A DNA stretch of 64,000 nt, taken from contig NZ_LN907827.1 of NCBI RefSeq assembly GCF_001517405.1, forward strand, positions 3,258,915-3,322,914, in the 5' to 3' direction. The position numbers and the translations under genes are program-made. Each line of letters starts with the position of its first letter. The stretch's first letter is position 1. The notes beneath the pieces are model-generated. The model searched no databases and was not told the origin of the DNA. It was given only the letters and a program-made list of their open reading frames with translations. Positions 44,362 through 55,283 of the stretch are shown in pieces. Source of the stretch: Duffyella gerundensis. GTDB lineage: Bacteria; Pseudomonadota; Gammaproteobacteria; Enterobacterales; Enterobacteriaceae.

Positions 44362-44718
44362 CTATTCGCCTTCTGGCTGCTCATCGCGCAGCAACCAGTC
44401 GCCGCTGTCGATCAGCTGCCGCCCGGCAACCGGGCGCTGGTAAACATAAAGCCATGCGCTGCCGTAAGGCGTTTGCAGCAGCTGGCGTTTATATTCACCG
44501 CCCTTGGTGCGTAACGCATCAAGCTCGCCCAGCGTACTGGCATCGATGCGATAAACCTCACAGATGACCTTGCCGTCACCCGGCACGACGCCGGGATAAT
44601 GGCCCAGACTGTAGAGCTGAAAGCCCTCAATCTGGTGTTCGCCTAATAGTTGCGCATTCGTCATCCAGTGACTGTTTCCCTGTTTGCGCCGTAACGTGCC
44701 GTAGACAATTATTCGCAT
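44362..44718 (-). CDS. ytfP: Gamma-glutamylcyclotransferase-like protein YtfP
   Basis: 118 residues. GGCT/AIG2-like fold: starts with RIIVYGTLRRKQGNSHWM (YGxL active-site loop) and has an LGHYPGVVPGDGKVICEVY middle with the conserved acidic position in LGELDALR. E. coli YtfP function is unproven. Starts two bases after tamB, as last gene of tamA-tamB-ytfP. Confidence 0.93.
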   Translation of the reverse strand: MRIIVYGTLRRKQGNSHWMTNAQLLGEHQIEGFQLYSLGHYPGVVPGDGKVICEVYRIDASTLGELDALRTKGGEYKRQLLQTPYGSAWLYVYQRPVAGRQLIDSGDWLLRDEQPEGE

Positions 44719-44720
44719 TG

Positions 44721-47700
44721 CTAAAACTCAAACTGATAGAGCAGATCCAGCGTCTGATCGAGACCAGACACCGCTTCCAAATAGAGCTTAGGCATAAGGC
44801 GATAACGCAAGGTTAAGGTCGCCAGTGAATCAAATATGCCGACACCGTATTTTACCTGTAGACCTGGCAGCACGTAGCCGCTCACCTGCACCTGCTGGCT
44901 GTCGCCAACACCGGCGGTATCGAGCGCCAGATTGCTGACGCCGAAGGTCTCACCGATTTTACCCACAACCTGCCCACTTTGCGCAACCCCCAGCCCAACT
45001 AATGCTGAGGTTAATGCGTTGCTGTCGCCATCGCTACCCAATCCCTGCCCGCGCAGCAGGTAAGAGAGCGCCTCCTGCTGTGACATGGCCGGGTCGGCAA
45101 ACACTTCCGCTTTTGGCTCATCAGCAAGACCGGTAACGCGTAATCCGGCGGTCACGCCATCTTCGGTGGCATCCGGGTTGCGGATCGCTTCCAGGTTAAC
45201 GTATGGCTGGTCCGGCGGACCAGCAAACTGCAGTTCACCTTTGCGCACCAGCAGATCCTGACCGTAGGCGTGGAAGCGACCGGACGGAATGTTGATCTGC
45301 CCGTTCAGGCCGAGGCCGCGCTTATCCTGCACCAGTTTGAGATCGCCATTCAGCTTCGCCTTGAGGCCGAACGCGCTGAGTCGCACATCGTTGCCAACGT
45401 GAATGACCAAGTTGCTGTTGATTGGAATGGCCGCGGTTTGTGGTGCGATCGGCTTCAGGTTCTCATCCAGCAGCACCTCATCCGAAGAGACGCCGGTGGC
45501 GCTTTCCGGTACTTCCTGCACCGTGATGCGCGCCCACGGAATATCAACGCTGCCGTTGAGATTAAAGGCGGTCGGCGACGCATCAAACACCAAATCCGGC
45601 GAGACATCGAGCCGTACCATTGGCGGTACGGTCACGCGTACGCGGCTGCCCTGCGCGGCGATGCGCGCGCGCCAGTTATCGATCTGACTCCAGTCGGCGT
45701 TGCCGTTGAGATTAATATTGCCTTTTGCCGTCTGAATCGCGCCTTGCAGCGTGGAACTCATGCCGTTGAACACCATGCTGAGGTTAGCGGCGGTAAGATC
45801 AACCGGCATAAAGCTACCTTCAACATCGATATTGCGCAATCCCAGCTGACCAAACACCTGCGGCTGTTGCAGATTACCGCCCAGACGCAGATTGCTGTTG
45901 AGCATGCCGGCGATTTTCTCGCCCTGCATCAGCGCTGGATTCAGCAGCGCCAGCGAGATATTGGTGATATTGACGTTGCCGGAGAGCGTACGGCGGTTTT
46001 GCGGATCGGCGATCTGCACATTGCCATCCAGCTGACCGTTGTTGGCAATGCGGATCAGCCAGTCGAGCTGGGCGCGTCCGTCGCGCAACGCGGCGTTGAG
46101 GTTCAGTGCGGTAAAGGCCACCGGCAACGTATTGCCCTGTACATCCTGCTCAACCTTGACGCCGTTGCCTTTCAGCGAGACGCGGCCCTGCGGCAGCGCA
46201 CCATCGGCGGTCCAGGTGACATCCGCATCACCGCTAAACACGCCGGTGAGTTTGGTTTCATCGGTCAGGAACGGCTTGATCATCGCCAGGTCAAAGCGGT
46301 TCAGCGCCACGCGCGCGTGACCGCTCGGGCCTGCCTCAATCGGCTGCGGCACGCAAAGCTCAGCGTTGGGATTGAGCCAGCAGTGAGTGCCAATGGTGAC
46401 GGTTTGCTTGCTGTTAAGATAATCCAGGCTCATCGCACGAGAGAGCCGCCACACGCCAACCGGCGTATCGAAGCGCGTATCGTTCATGCTGCCCTGCCAG
46501 CGCTCACTCTGCCGATCAAAACTGCCGCTTAGTGCCAGCTGCCCAGAAACCGGCTCGCCCTGCACGTTAAGCTTCAGCTGATGCTTTTTCTCATCGCCAT
46601 CGGCATTCAGGGTAAGCAGCCTGATTTTCAGCGCATCCTGCTGAAGCTGTTCAACGCGCAGCGCCAGCTTGCCAGACACCTGATCGCTGGAGCGTACGTC
46701 GCCCTGCAGCGTGACGCGGGCAATCTGCAACTGCTGCCAGCGCAGTCGGGTGGCGGTGAGATCGGCCAGCAGCTGCGGTGCTTTCAGCGTGCCGCGCGCT
46801 TTGATCGATCCCTTCGCTACGCCACCAAGGCCGGGTAACGCATTATCCAGCGACGGCGCATCAACCAGCGCATCAAGATTCAGCGCATCGCCCAGCGAAC
46901 CTTTCACATCAATATGGTTGCGCCCCAGCGCCAGCTGCAGCGCCGGAATGTTCCACTGGTTATAGCTGTTGCCATACAGCGTGCCCTGCGCCGATACCGC
47001 ATTCTGTTTCACATTGCCTTTCAGCTGCAGTTCCGGCACGCGCATCTGCCAGGTGCCGCCATAGAGGCTGCCGCGCGTGGTGATTTTACCGTCCAGCTTC
47101 GCCGGCCAGTCCGGATACTGTTTCGCGGTGTTGATACCAGAAAGCGTCAGCTCGCTGCGCCAGCTAATCGCCTTGCTCCAGTCCACCAGCGCGGTCAGAT
47201 CGGCGTTGCCCTGCAAGGCAGCAATGCGCAGCTTGTCGAGGCTGAACTGTTCCACGTTGCCTTTGCCATCCAGCGCAATGTTGGCAGGTGGAATGGACTC
47301 GCCTTTTACCGCGGTGCGCAACGCCATCACATAGTCGGTGGCTTTGCCCTTAAAGGAGAAATCGAGATTGTCGGCCTGAACCTGCACCGGGCCGGTTAAC
47401 GGCCAGCGCAGCTGTGGGCTGGTCAGCGACATATTCACTGGCAGGCCAGCTACCGCAGGCTGCGCGTCACCGTTGAGCTGGGCCTGTACCGGGCCGGAGA
47501 GGTTCAGTGCGAGGTTGAGCTGCTGACGCATCGCGCCGCCCAGCGTCATTTTGATCTTCTCGCCTTTCAGCGGATCGATGTTTAACGCGCCATTCAGATT
47601 GAAATTCACCGGCCAGTTATCAGCCAGCGTCGCCTCCCCGCTGGCATTAAGCTGCCCCTGCGGTGAATCGATATCGAGCGTCTGCAACTGCAACAGCTGA

Positions 47701-48491
47701 TCGGCGGTTTTCGCTTTGAGCAGCAGACGGTTGATGGCGATATCGGTATCGCCGGTGATGCGCAGCTGTTCGCCGATCAGCTCCTGCACGTCAACATTCA
47801 GCGGCAGACGAAATTCAGGCAGATCGGGCAGCAGCGGTTTGGCAAACATCGCCTTCAGCGTTTCGCCCAACGGCGGCTCATCGGCCTGCGGCTTATTCAC
47901 CTTCGGCTCAATCACCTGCTCCTGTGCCACCTGCGCCGCTTTCGGCAAGGCAATCAGCAGGCTTTGAATATGCGTTGGCGTAATGGTGAGATTTTTGTCC
48001 TGCCAGGCGAGGCCGGTAGTGAAATCGAGCAACGACACCGCGGTGTCGTCGATTTTAATATTGATATTGTGCAGCGCCAGCTGACGCAGCGTGATCGGAT
48101 AAGGCGTGCTGATATCCCCGCTGCCAGGCTGCTCTTCCACCGGTTGCTGCGCGGCGGGCGCCATTTTTTTGCTGTCCACGGCGACGTTCACATCGCTGAT
48201 AGAGAAATCATTCACGCAGATAGCCGAATGGGTCAGACAGCCGAGCTGCACCGCCAGATGCACTTTGCCGACGTTGACGTTGACGCCCGGCATCTCATAT
48301 TGCACGCCGCTCAGCGTCAGATTGCGCCAGCCGCCATCCACCTTTTTGATCTCCAGCCCCGGTACCCAACGTGACGCGCCGTTCAGCAGCAGATGCAGGC
48401 CCGGCGTGGTGCCAATCAGGAAGGCCACGGCAGCCAACAGCACCGCCAGAAATATCAGTAAGCCAATCAGGGCCTTTTTCCACCAACTCAT
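44721..48491 (-). CDS. tamB: Translocation and assembly module subunit TamB
   Basis: 1256 residues (E. coli 1259). N-terminal signal anchor (about 7-27) holds it in the inner membrane; the rest is a very long beta-taco (AsmA/VPS13-like) that spans the periplasm. The C-terminal DUF490 domain (about 900-1256, with [20 protein letters not shown]) contacts TamA. It works in outer-membrane protein assembly and phospholipid transport to the outer membrane, with YhdP and YdbH. Its ATG overlaps the tamA stop (ATGA). Confidence 0.97.
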   Translation of the reverse strand: MSWWKKALIGLLIFLAVLLAAVAFLIGTTPGLHLLLNGASRWVPGLEIKKVDGGWRNLTLSGVQYEMPGVNVNVGKVHLAVQLGCLTHSAICVNDFSISDVNVAVDSKKMAPAAQQPVEEQPGSGDISTPYPITLRQLALHNINIKIDDTAVSLLDFTTGLAWQDKNLTITPTHIQSLLIALPKAAQVAQEQVIEPKVNKPQADEPPLGETLKAMFAKPLLPDLPEFRLPLNVDVQELIGEQLRITGDTDIAINRLLLKAKTADQLLQLQTLDIDSPQGQLNASGEATLADNWPVNFNLNGALNIDPLKGEKIKMTLGGAMRQQLNLALNLSGPVQAQLNGDAQPAVAGLPVNMSLTSPQLRWPLTGPVQVQADNLDFSFKGKATDYVMALRTAVKGESIPPANIALDGKGNVEQFSLDKLRIAALQGNADLTALVDWSKAISWRSELTLSGINTAKQYPDWPAKLDGKITTRGSLYGGTWQMRVPELQLKGNVKQNAVSAQGTLYGNSYNQWNIPALQLALGRNHIDVKGSLGDALNLDALVDAPSLDNALPGLGGVAKGSIKARGTLKAPQLLADLTATRLRWQQLQIARVTLQGDVRSSDQVSGKLALRVEQLQQDALKIRLLTLNADGDEKKHQLKLNVQGEPVSGQLALSGSFDRQSERWQGSMNDTRFDTPVGVWRLSRAMSLDYLNSKQTVTIGTHCWLNPNAELCVPQPIEAGPSGHARVALNRFDLAMIKPFLTDETKLTGVFSGDADVTWTADGALPQGRVSLKGNGVKVEQDVQGNTLPVAFTALNLNAALRDGRAQLDWLIRIANNGQLDGNVQIADPQNRRTLSGNVNITNISLALLNPALMQGEKIAGMLNSNLRLGGNLQQPQVFGQLGLRNIDVEGSFMPVDLTAANLSMVFNGMSSTLQGAIQTAKGNINLNGNADWSQIDNWRARIAAQGSRVRVTVPPMVRLDVSPDLVFDASPTAFNLNGSVDIPWARITVQEVPESATGVSSDEVLLDENLKPIAPQTAAIPINSNLVIHVGNDVRLSAFGLKAKLNGDLKLVQDKRGLGLNGQINIPSGRFHAYGQDLLVRKGELQFAGPPDQPYVNLEAIRNPDATEDGVTAGLRVTGLADEPKAEVFADPAMSQQEALSYLLRGQGLGSDGDSNALTSALVGLGVAQSGQVVGKIGETFGVSNLALDTAGVGDSQQVQVSGYVLPGLQVKYGVGIFDSLATLTLRYRLMPKLYLEAVSGLDQTLDLLYQFEF

Positions 48492-50230
48492 AATTCCGGC
48501 CCCAGTCCGACATAAAATTGCAGGTTGCTCGACTCTTTATCGCCAATCGGTTTAGCGATATCAAACTTGATTGGTCCCACCGGGGATGACCAGCGAACGC
48601 CGACGCCCGCGCCGGTTTTCACGTTGCTCTGTTTGATATCGTCCACCGCTTCGCCGGAGTCGACAAACACCGCACTCCACCATTTTCCGGTGACGTTGTA
48701 CTGATATTCCAGCGAGCCGGTGGCCAGCTTGGAAGCCCCCACCAGCTTGCCGTCCTCATCGCGTGGCGCGATGTTTTTGTATTTGTAGCCGCGGATGCTG
48801 CGATCGCCACCGGCGAAGAAGCGTAAATCGGGCGGCACGCGATCGAAGTCGTTGGTTTCAATCCAGCCGAGGTTACCGCGCGCTACAAAGCGGTGTTTAT
48901 CCGCCAGCGTGCGGATCCAGACGTTCTGCGCCTGCAAAATCATGAAATCAACGTCCGAGCCCCAGGTGGTATCGGAGACGTCAACCGAATAGCGCTGCGA
49001 ATCGCCCCAGGTTGGCATCAGTCCGCCGCGCGAACGCGTGCGGTTAATGCTGGCGCCCGGATAGAGCAGCATGGTGGTGTTGGTGACGTTACCCTGCGTA
49101 AAGTGGTCGAGGCTCCAGCGCAGGTTCAGCGCTTTTTGCCAGCCGGAGCTGTTATCCCAGTTACGCGCCAGGCCCAGCGTGGTGGTATCGGCTTTGGTAT
49201 CGTTGAGATCGGTGCGCTTCAGGCCACCGGAAAAGGTGTAATACTGTTCAAGTGGGCTTTTCAACACCGGCACTTTGTAGCCGAAGGCCAACTCCTGTTC
49301 GGGCGCGGAGACGTTGGCGCTGGCGCTGAGGCTGTGCCCACGATCGTTCACCCAAGGCTTTTTCCACGTCGCTTTCAGCCGCGGCCCCACGTCGGTGGAG
49401 TAGCCAACGCCGGTTTCAATGGTATTTTCCGTACGCGGTGAGACCACGGCGCTGAGCGGCAATATTTTGCTCTGGCGGCCTTTATCAAATTCAGGCGCAA
49501 CCACCACCGAATTAAACCAGCCGGTGGCCGATAAGCGACGGTTCAGCTCTGCCAGTTCACGCGAGCTGTAATAGTCGCCCTTTTTAAACGGCACCAGGTT
49601 ATCGAGATATTCTTCGCGGATTTGCGAGCCCTGATAGGTGACGTCGCCAAAACGATAACGCTCGCCGCTGTCATAATCGAGATCCCAAAAGGCTTCACGC
49701 CGTTCAACCGACACGCCCAGCTGGCTTTTTTTAAAGTCACCGTCGAAATAACCGTTACGCAGCGCCAGGTTAGTAAAGCCATTTTTGAATTTTTCGTAGG
49801 CGCCGTGATTCAGGACGGTGCCTTTTTTTGGCGTGCCCTGTGCAACCCAGGCTTTATAATCGCTGTCGTTGTGCGCATCACCGCTGACAATAATGGTGCT
49901 GCCAGCTATTTTTACCGGCTCGCCCGCCTTAACGTGCGCAATCAGCACCGGACGGCCACCGGCAGCCGGTGCCGGGCGCGATTCAAAATCGATATCCGGC
50001 TCGTAGTAGCCCAGCGCCCGCAGCCCGCCTTTAATCGCCTCCGCAACGCGCGCGCGAAAACGGCCATCGGACGACACCTCATCGCTGGCGATGGTCGACA
50101 ATTGTGCCCTGACGTTTTTCTGTAATTCCCCGGTTAACCCTTCAAGCTGCAAGCGCACGGTGGCGGCCTCAACGGCCGGTGCCACCAGCAGGCAACATAA
50201 GCAATAAAAACGAAATCCTGGCACGTTCAC
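48488..50230 (-). CDS. tamA: Translocation and assembly module subunit TamA
   Basis: 580 residues. Signal peptide about 1-22 (ends VEAA), three POTRA domains (about 23-265), then an Omp85 16-strand barrel ending [25 protein letters not shown] (about 468-486) is the conserved loop-6 (V/I)RG(Y/F) motif. Partner of TamB. In E. coli msrA stands divergently upstream; here it is absent and paeA lies across a 504-bp gap. Confidence 0.97.
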   Translation of the reverse strand: MNVPGFRFYCLCCLLVAPAVEAATVRLQLEGLTGELQKNVRAQLSTIASDEVSSDGRFRARVAEAIKGGLRALGYYEPDIDFESRPAPAAGGRPVLIAHVKAGEPVKIAGSTIIVSGDAHNDSDYKAWVAQGTPKKGTVLNHGAYEKFKNGFTNLALRNGYFDGDFKKSQLGVSVERREAFWDLDYDSGERYRFGDVTYQGSQIREEYLDNLVPFKKGDYYSSRELAELNRRLSATGWFNSVVVAPEFDKGRQSKILPLSAVVSPRTENTIETGVGYSTDVGPRLKATWKKPWVNDRGHSLSASANVSAPEQELAFGYKVPVLKSPLEQYYTFSGGLKRTDLNDTKADTTTLGLARNWDNSSGWQKALNLRWSLDHFTQGNVTNTTMLLYPGASINRTRSRGGLMPTWGDSQRYSVDVSDTTWGSDVDFMILQAQNVWIRTLADKHRFVARGNLGWIETNDFDRVPPDLRFFAGGDRSIRGYKYKNIAPRDEDGKLVGASKLATGSLEYQYNVTGKWWSAVFVDSGEAVDDIKQSNVKTGAGVGVRWSSPVGPIKFDIAKPIGDKESSNLQFYVGLGPEL

Positions 50231-50734
50231 TCCTGTTTATAATGCCGACCCCAATACAGGTGGGGCAAAGCCAGTTTTAACGCGCTCTGATGCGCATGCG
50301 GCGTGCTATCACTATAGCCGCTGGCTGGCGTGCGTCCTGCCGTAATCACCCGCAGCGCGCCGTTAAGCCAAATCGTTGCGCTTATTGTGGTCAAAGGCGT
50401 GAATCGATACAACCGCCAAGACGCATTAATCGGCGCGTTGCCCGATAAAACCGCGCACCCGTTGTGCGGCCCCGCTACTGTTATTTGCCAGGCGTGTTTG
50501 CGCTATGAGCGCTGTCTGGAATATTTCTCTCTTCATCGCCCTCTGGCGGCGGCAATAGCGCTACTGCTATAATCGCGCTCACCGGCCTTTTACGGCCTCT
50601 GATTGTGATTCTGCTCCGGCATTTCGCCGATCCAGGCAGACATTTTTGGCACGGATAGCCTTCAATGCGCATCATGCATGACGCTAATGCTGCCCAGGCC
50701 AAAAATGACAAGTCGATAAACCAACGGAAATTTT
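50231..50734. other. Intergenic region tamA-paeA (msrA position, no gene seen)
   Basis: 504 bp. An 80-codon frame (50330-50572, +) with a CxxC and a 61-codon frame on the other strand exist, but neither resembles MsrA or any family I know, and neither has a good ribosome-binding site. The region holds a TGCTATAAT extended -10 promoter toward paeA. Confidence 0.5.
50565..50573 (+). promoter_or_regulatory. Extended -10 promoter of paeA
   Basis: TGCTATAAT is a perfect extended -10 element; no good -35. It predicts a leader of about 155 bases before the paeA start. Confidence 0.55.
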
Positions 50735-52060
50735 ATGTTAAACAGCTTGCTTGTCATTGTGTTGCTGATTGCGGTCAGCTCCTTTTTCTCCTTGTCGGAA
50801 ATCTCGCTCGCGGCCGCGCGCAAAATTAAACTGAAGCTGCTGGCGGACGACGGCAACATTAACGCGCAACGCGTCCTGAAAATGCAGGAAACGCCAGGTA
50901 TGTTTTTTACCGTGGTGCAGATTGGCCTGAACGCCGTGGCGATTCTTGGCGGTATCGTCGGCGATGCGGCATTTTCACCGGCGTTCTATTCCTTGTTTAT
51001 CCGCGTTGCCGATCATGAACTGGCTGAACAGCTCAGCTTTATCTGCTCGTTTACCGTGGTGACCAGCTTCTTTATTCTCTTCGCTGACCTGACGCCTAAA
51101 CGTATCGGCATGATTGCGCCCGAGGCGATCGCCCTGCGCATTATCAACCCAATGCGTTTCTGCCTGTTTATGTTGCGCCCGCTGGTCTGGTTCTTTAACG
51201 GCATGGCGAACACTATTTTCCGCCTGTTTAAAATTCCGATGGTGCGCAAAGACGATATTACTTCCGATGATATTTATGCGGTGGTGGAAGCGGGTGCGCT
51301 GGCCGGCGTGCTGCGTAAGCAGGAACATGAGCTGATTGAAAACGTGTTTGAGCTGGAATCGCGCACCGTCCCCTCTTCAATGACCTCGCGTGAGAACATT
51401 GTCTGGTTCAACCTGCACGAAGATGAAACCAGCCTGAAAACCAAAATTGCACAGCATCCGCACTCCAAGTTTCTGGTCTGTAATGATGATATCGACCATA
51501 TCGTCGGCTACGTCGATTCTAAAGAACTGCTGCTGCGCGTGCTGGGCAATCAGAGCATGGCGCTGAGCAGCGGCGTGCAGATTCGCGCGGCGTTGATCGT
51601 GCCGGATACGCTGACGCTGTCAGAAGCGCTGGAAAGCTTTAAGACCGCGGGCGAAGATTTCGCAGTGATCATGAATGAATACGCGCTGGTGGTCGGCATC
51701 ATTACGCTTAACGATGTGATGACCACGCTGATGGGCGATTTGGTCGGCCAGGGGCTGGAAGAGCAGATTGTTGCCCGTGATGAGAACTCATGGCTGGTTG
51801 AGGGCGGCACGCCGATTGACGACGTGATGCGCGTGCTGGATATCGACGATTTCCCACAGTCAGGCAATTACGAAACCATCGGCGGCTTCATGATGTTTAT
51901 GCTGCGTAAAATCCCGAAGCGTACCGACTTCGTGAAGTTTTCTGGCTACAAATTTGAAGTGGTGGATATCGACAGCTACCGCATCGATCAGCTGCTGGTG
52001 ACGCGCATTGATGCCCGCCCCACTACGCTCAACGTGTTAAAAAACGAAGAAGCGGAATAA
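50735..52060 (+). CDS. paeA: Polyamine export protein PaeA (YtfL)
   Basis: 441 residues. Domains: CNNM-type (DUF21) membrane domain with about four helices (1-190), a CBS pair (about 205-330) and a C-terminal CorC/HlyC transporter-associated domain (about 345-430, RVLDIDDFPQSGNYETIGGF). The protein follows E. coli YtfL, which exports cadaverine and putrescine and protects stationary-phase cells. Close to ytfK and tamA as in E. coli. Confidence 0.95.
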   Translation: MLNSLLVIVLLIAVSSFFSLSEISLAAARKIKLKLLADDGNINAQRVLKMQETPGMFFTVVQIGLNAVAILGGIVGDAAFSPAFYSLFIRVADHELAEQLSFICSFTVVTSFFILFADLTPKRIGMIAPEAIALRIINPMRFCLFMLRPLVWFFNGMANTIFRLFKIPMVRKDDITSDDIYAVVEAGALAGVLRKQEHELIENVFELESRTVPSSMTSRENIVWFNLHEDETSLKTKIAQHPHSKFLVCNDDIDHIVGYVDSKELLLRVLGNQSMALSSGVQIRAALIVPDTLTLSEALESFKTAGEDFAVIMNEYALVVGIITLNDVMTTLMGDLVGQGLEEQIVARDENSWLVEGGTPIDDVMRVLDIDDFPQSGNYETIGGFMMFMLRKIPKRTDFVKFSGYKFEVVDIDSYRIDQLLVTRIDARPTTLNVLKNEEAE

Positions 52061-52149
52061 TGCACGTTTGCCTGTGGCCGCAGCATAACGCGCCACAGGC
52101 AAAAAAAAGACCGGGAAGATTCCCGGTCTGACTGACGTACTCCTCACCG

Positions 52150-54435
52150 TTAAAACGTTAAGGTATTCATCTCCTCTTCCACTTTCAGGCTGTCGCTGGC
52201 GGCGCCGAGATTTGCCATTACGCCATTTTCGCTGCTCACTAACCAATCCACGGTGTTAAGCGCTAACGGCAAATCGGCCGACTCCGCGTCAATGGTCTCA
52301 TCGAATAACGGCGTATCGCCGGCTACCAGCAGCGAATCATCAACCATGTCAAAGCCACGGGCCAGCGAGCGCGAGAACGTCGGCTCTGGAGCCTGCACGT
52401 TAATGTTCACCGCGTTGCTGGTGTTGTGCTCGGTCATCGCGCGCACCAAATGCGTACCGTTATCCAGGCTCTCATCGATTTCCAGTGTCCAGCTACCGTT
52501 GCTGTTGGCCAGGGTGCTGCCCAGGACCTGATCGCCGCTGTAAAGCGTGACCACCTCATTGGCACCTGCAGTGCCGCTAAAGGTTGGACGCGCGTCATCG
52601 GTTTCTTTGCCCTGCGAAATAGCGCCCTGCTTATTCACATTGTCGAAGGCCCGACTGATATTGACCGCCGCATAGCCTGGATTATCGATATTGATCACAA
52701 ACTCATTGCTGGTATGCGTCTCGGTCTTCGCTACCACGTTATGCACCACGCCCTGGCGTAACGGCGTAGTAATCTCCAGCTCCCACCAGCCATCGTTATC
52801 GGCGATCACGCTGCCCAGTACCACGTCACCGCTGTATAGCGTTACCCGTTCGCCAGGTGCAGCGCTGCCATCAAACGTTGGCCGGGTGTCATCGGTGCGA
52901 TCGGCACCGCTGTAGCTTTCCGCGGCACCGGCATTGCCAATAAAACCCGGGCGGCCCACGTCATCCCAGGCGTAATCATTGATGATCAACAGGTTGTTCT
53001 CTTCCGCTGCCTCAGGCGCATTAACCGCCAGCGTAAAGCCTGCACTTTGCTTCGAAGCCGTTTCAGCCACCAGCTGCACATGACCGTTAGCAATATCCAC
53101 TTCCGGCGTGAGGACCCAACGTCCATCATGACCGGCGACGGCGCTGCCGATCAGCATTTTGCCAGCCTGACTGTTTGCGTACACGTTTACGATTTCACCG
53201 ACACCGGCTACGCCGCTGATGGTCGGACGCGCATCGCCAGAAATCTTGAAGGTGTCGGAATTGTTGAAGCCGCCCGTGCCGTCATCAACCTGGGTGATCG
53301 CCAGCACCGCATCGGCTGCCGGAATGTAGTTCAACCAGATATCGTTGCTCCATCGGGTCGCCGTTTCTGCGGTATAGCTCTCCATACCTCTAACCAGATC
53401 AACGTTCGGCTGGATGGTCCAGTTACCATTCTGGTCTGCAAAGGCGCTGCCGATCGCCTCGTAAGCCATGTTGTACAGCGTTACCAGCTGGTTCGCGCCT
53501 GCACGTCCGCTAAACACAGGGCGTGGATCGTCAATGTTATCGCGATTACCTGCCGCGCCGGTTTTACCCACGTTATCCATAACCTGCGTAATGGTTACCG
53601 GCGTATTGTCAGCGGCGGCCGATCTCGCCAGCAGAGAAGGCGTATCCGCCGCGGGCTGCTCATCCTGCACCGGCGCTGGCTGCGGTACGTTAACCACCAA
53701 CGTAAAGCCCGCGCTTTGCTTCGAGGCCGTTTCGGCTACCAATTGCTGATGGCCGTTGCTCATGTCCGCCAGTGGCGTTACCGTCCAGCGCCCCTCTTCA
53801 TCTGCTACGGCACTGCCAATCAGGACTTTGCCAGCCTGCGTATTGGCATAAACGGTTACCAGCTCGCCGACACCGGCGCGGCCGCTAACAGGCGGACGTG
53901 GATCGTCGACCATTTTAAGCTGGTGAATAGAGTTGTAGTGTTTTGCATAGTCACCGACATGGTCTTCAACGAAGGTGATTTCCAGCGGAAAATCTGCCGC
54001 CGGCTTGTAATTGAACTGGAAGCCTGCGCTCCAGCGGGTCGCGGTTTCTGCGGTAATACCCTGTGGTCCCTCAGGCAAATCAAATTCTGGCTGGATGCGC
54101 CAGTGACCTGCGGCATCCGCATAGGCGCTGCCCAGAGCTTCGCCAAGGTGATCATAAAGTGTGACCAGCTGGTTAGCACCCGCACGACCCAGGAACATTG
54201 GGCGCGGATCGTCAATGGTGCTGTTATGCGTCACGGTGCCGGTCTTGCCGATGTTATCGATAACCTGAGTAATGGTCACGGGTGCATTGGCTGTGGCCAT
54301 GCGCGGCGCCGCAGGTGAAGTTGTCTGGGTAATGTTCAGAGTCGAGGTGTTAAGAGAAAAATCGCTCAGCGGCAATGCGCCAGCCTGTGCGTCGGTTGCT
54401 GCTTTTTTGCCGCTGTCGGCACCGTTATTTTTCAT
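52150..54435 (-). CDS. Ig-like repeat protein, possibly type I-secreted or cytosolic; function unknown
   Basis: 761 residues from the ATG at 54435, chosen because AAAAGGA lies at the right distance; a start eight codons earlier would put the ribosome-binding site inside the gene. Six bacterial Ig-like (Big/BapA-type) repeats of about 100 residues: about 50-150, 151-255, 280-385, 386-485, 490-590 and 591-690, each with DDxRPxFSGxAG and a VTLYxxxxxLGSxxAD core. Repeats 1-2 and 3-4 are closely related pairs, showing an internal two-domain duplication. There is no Sec signal peptide. The acidic C-terminus (SLKVEEEMNTLTF) has no RTX nonapeptides; no type I secretion genes adjoin. Inserted between paeA and ytfK, which are neighbours in E. 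coli. Confidence 0.8.
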   Translation of the reverse strand: MKNNGADSGKKAATDAQAGALPLSDFSLNTSTLNITQTTSPAAPRMATANAPVTITQVIDNIGKTGTVTHNSTIDDPRPMFLGRAGANQLVTLYDHLGEALGSAYADAAGHWRIQPEFDLPEGPQGITAETATRWSAGFQFNYKPAADFPLEITFVEDHVGDYAKHYNSIHQLKMVDDPRPPVSGRAGVGELVTVYANTQAGKVLIGSAVADEEGRWTVTPLADMSNGHQQLVAETASKQSAGFTLVVNVPQPAPVQDEQPAADTPSLLARSAAADNTPVTITQVMDNVGKTGAAGNRDNIDDPRPVFSGRAGANQLVTLYNMAYEAIGSAFADQNGNWTIQPNVDLVRGMESYTAETATRWSNDIWLNYIPAADAVLAITQVDDGTGGFNNSDTFKISGDARPTISGVAGVGEIVNVYANSQAGKMLIGSAVAGHDGRWVLTPEVDIANGHVQLVAETASKQSAGFTLAVNAPEAAEENNLLIINDYAWDDVGRPGFIGNAGAAESYSGADRTDDTRPTFDGSAAPGERVTLYSGDVVLGSVIADNDGWWELEITTPLRQGVVHNVVAKTETHTSNEFVINIDNPGYAAVNISRAFDNVNKQGAISQGKETDDARPTFSGTAGANEVVTLYSGDQVLGSTLANSNGSWTLEIDESLDNGTHLVRAMTEHNTSNAVNINVQAPEPTFSRSLARGFDMVDDSLLVAGDTPLFDETIDAESADLPLALNTVDWLVSSENGVMANLGAASDSLKVEEEMNTLTF

Positions 54436-54657
54436 GTTGCTATTCCTTTTTATAAGCATAAAAACCGCTTACGTTATAAAAGGCACGGGCAAAAATTGCG
54501 TGAGGAACGGTCTCGAAAGAGAATGATTTACCGGGCAGTATGAAGCGCGACATGGCGAGATGAAAAACAGAAAAGCGCAGAAACAGCGGTTATAAGCCAA
54601 ACGTGGGAATTTCCGTACAAAGCAATAAACAGGGCGCCCAACAGGCGCCCAATATTG

Positions 54658-54864
54658 CTAGCCAAAATCAGCCTGTAAACGCATGACCTGGCGGTTTACT
54701 TCTGACATCACGCTAAAGTGCTGTTTATCCTTAACGCGCGGCAGCAAAATCTTTCCTTTATCGAACTCAAACGCTCCTACGTCCTTGATATATAACCGCC
54801 CTTTAAACAACGTTTTGACATATTTGGCGACCTGCAAGGGATTGTAACGCTGAAAAATCTTCAT
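54658..54864 (-). CDS. ytfK: DUF1107 protein YtfK, SpoT-activating factor
   Basis: 68 residues, almost identical to E. coli YtfK ([19 protein letters not shown] at the start, [23 protein letters not shown] at the end). In E. coli YtfK binds SpoT and tips it toward (p)ppGpp synthesis during phosphate or fatty-acid limitation. Basic, cytosolic. The long upstream gap (about 420 bp) may carry its stress-responsive promoter. Confidence 0.95.
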   Translation of the reverse strand: MKIFQRYNPLQVAKYVKTLFKGRLYIKDVGAFEFDKGKILLPRVKDKQHFSVMSEVNRQVMRLQADFG

Positions 54865-55283
54865 ACTGCTTATACTCCTGAACAGTGTTAACTACGCTTC
54901 GCCGTTACCAAAAGGGGGGCAACAAGCCCGTGAAGCGCAAAGTGGGATAACTATAGATCACGATGAATTTTTGTGTGCCCGAAAATAACCTTTTTTACCG
55001 AATTGACACACAATTACAGAACACTCCGTTACCTGGCAGCTACAACCCAGTATAAACCTTCACTTTTAGCTCGATTGTGCTCTGTGCCGCAAAGTCAGCA
55101 TGCCTTAACGACTGCGGCATGATGCCGGGGAAATATTGCAGGAAAATGACGGATAAAAAGGGAATCTGGTGGGAGCATGATTTGTACAAAACGCAGCACT
55201 GACAACCTTCGCAGCGGAACAGGCTGCCTGCCAGTGAGTATTAAGGGGATAAAAAAAGGCGACCTGCTGGCCGCCTGGTTTAA
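54865..55283. other. Intergenic region ytfK-cysQ
   Basis: 419 bp without a gene; in E. coli ytfI/ytfJ lie here. It contains an imperfect GGCATG-rich dyad near 55100-55125 and the cysQ terminator at its right end. No credible ORF. Confidence 0.5.
55251..55276 (-). terminator. Terminator of cysQ
   Basis: On the minus strand AGGCGGCC pairs with GGTCGCCT (one G-T pair) around the loop AGCA, followed by seven T. Confidence 0.82.

Noticed and set aside
45270..46532. 420-codon + strand ORF opposite tamB
   Set aside because: Antisense shadow of tamB; TamB homology on the minus strand is continuous through it.
50330..50572. 80-codon ORF in the tamA-paeA gap as an msrA remnant or new gene
   Set aside because: No MsrA motif (GCFWG) in it, no ribosome-binding site, no family recognised.
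53047..54318. 423-codon + strand ORF opposite the Ig-repeat gene
   Set aside because: Antisense of a repetitive gene; the minus strand encodes clear Ig-like repeats.
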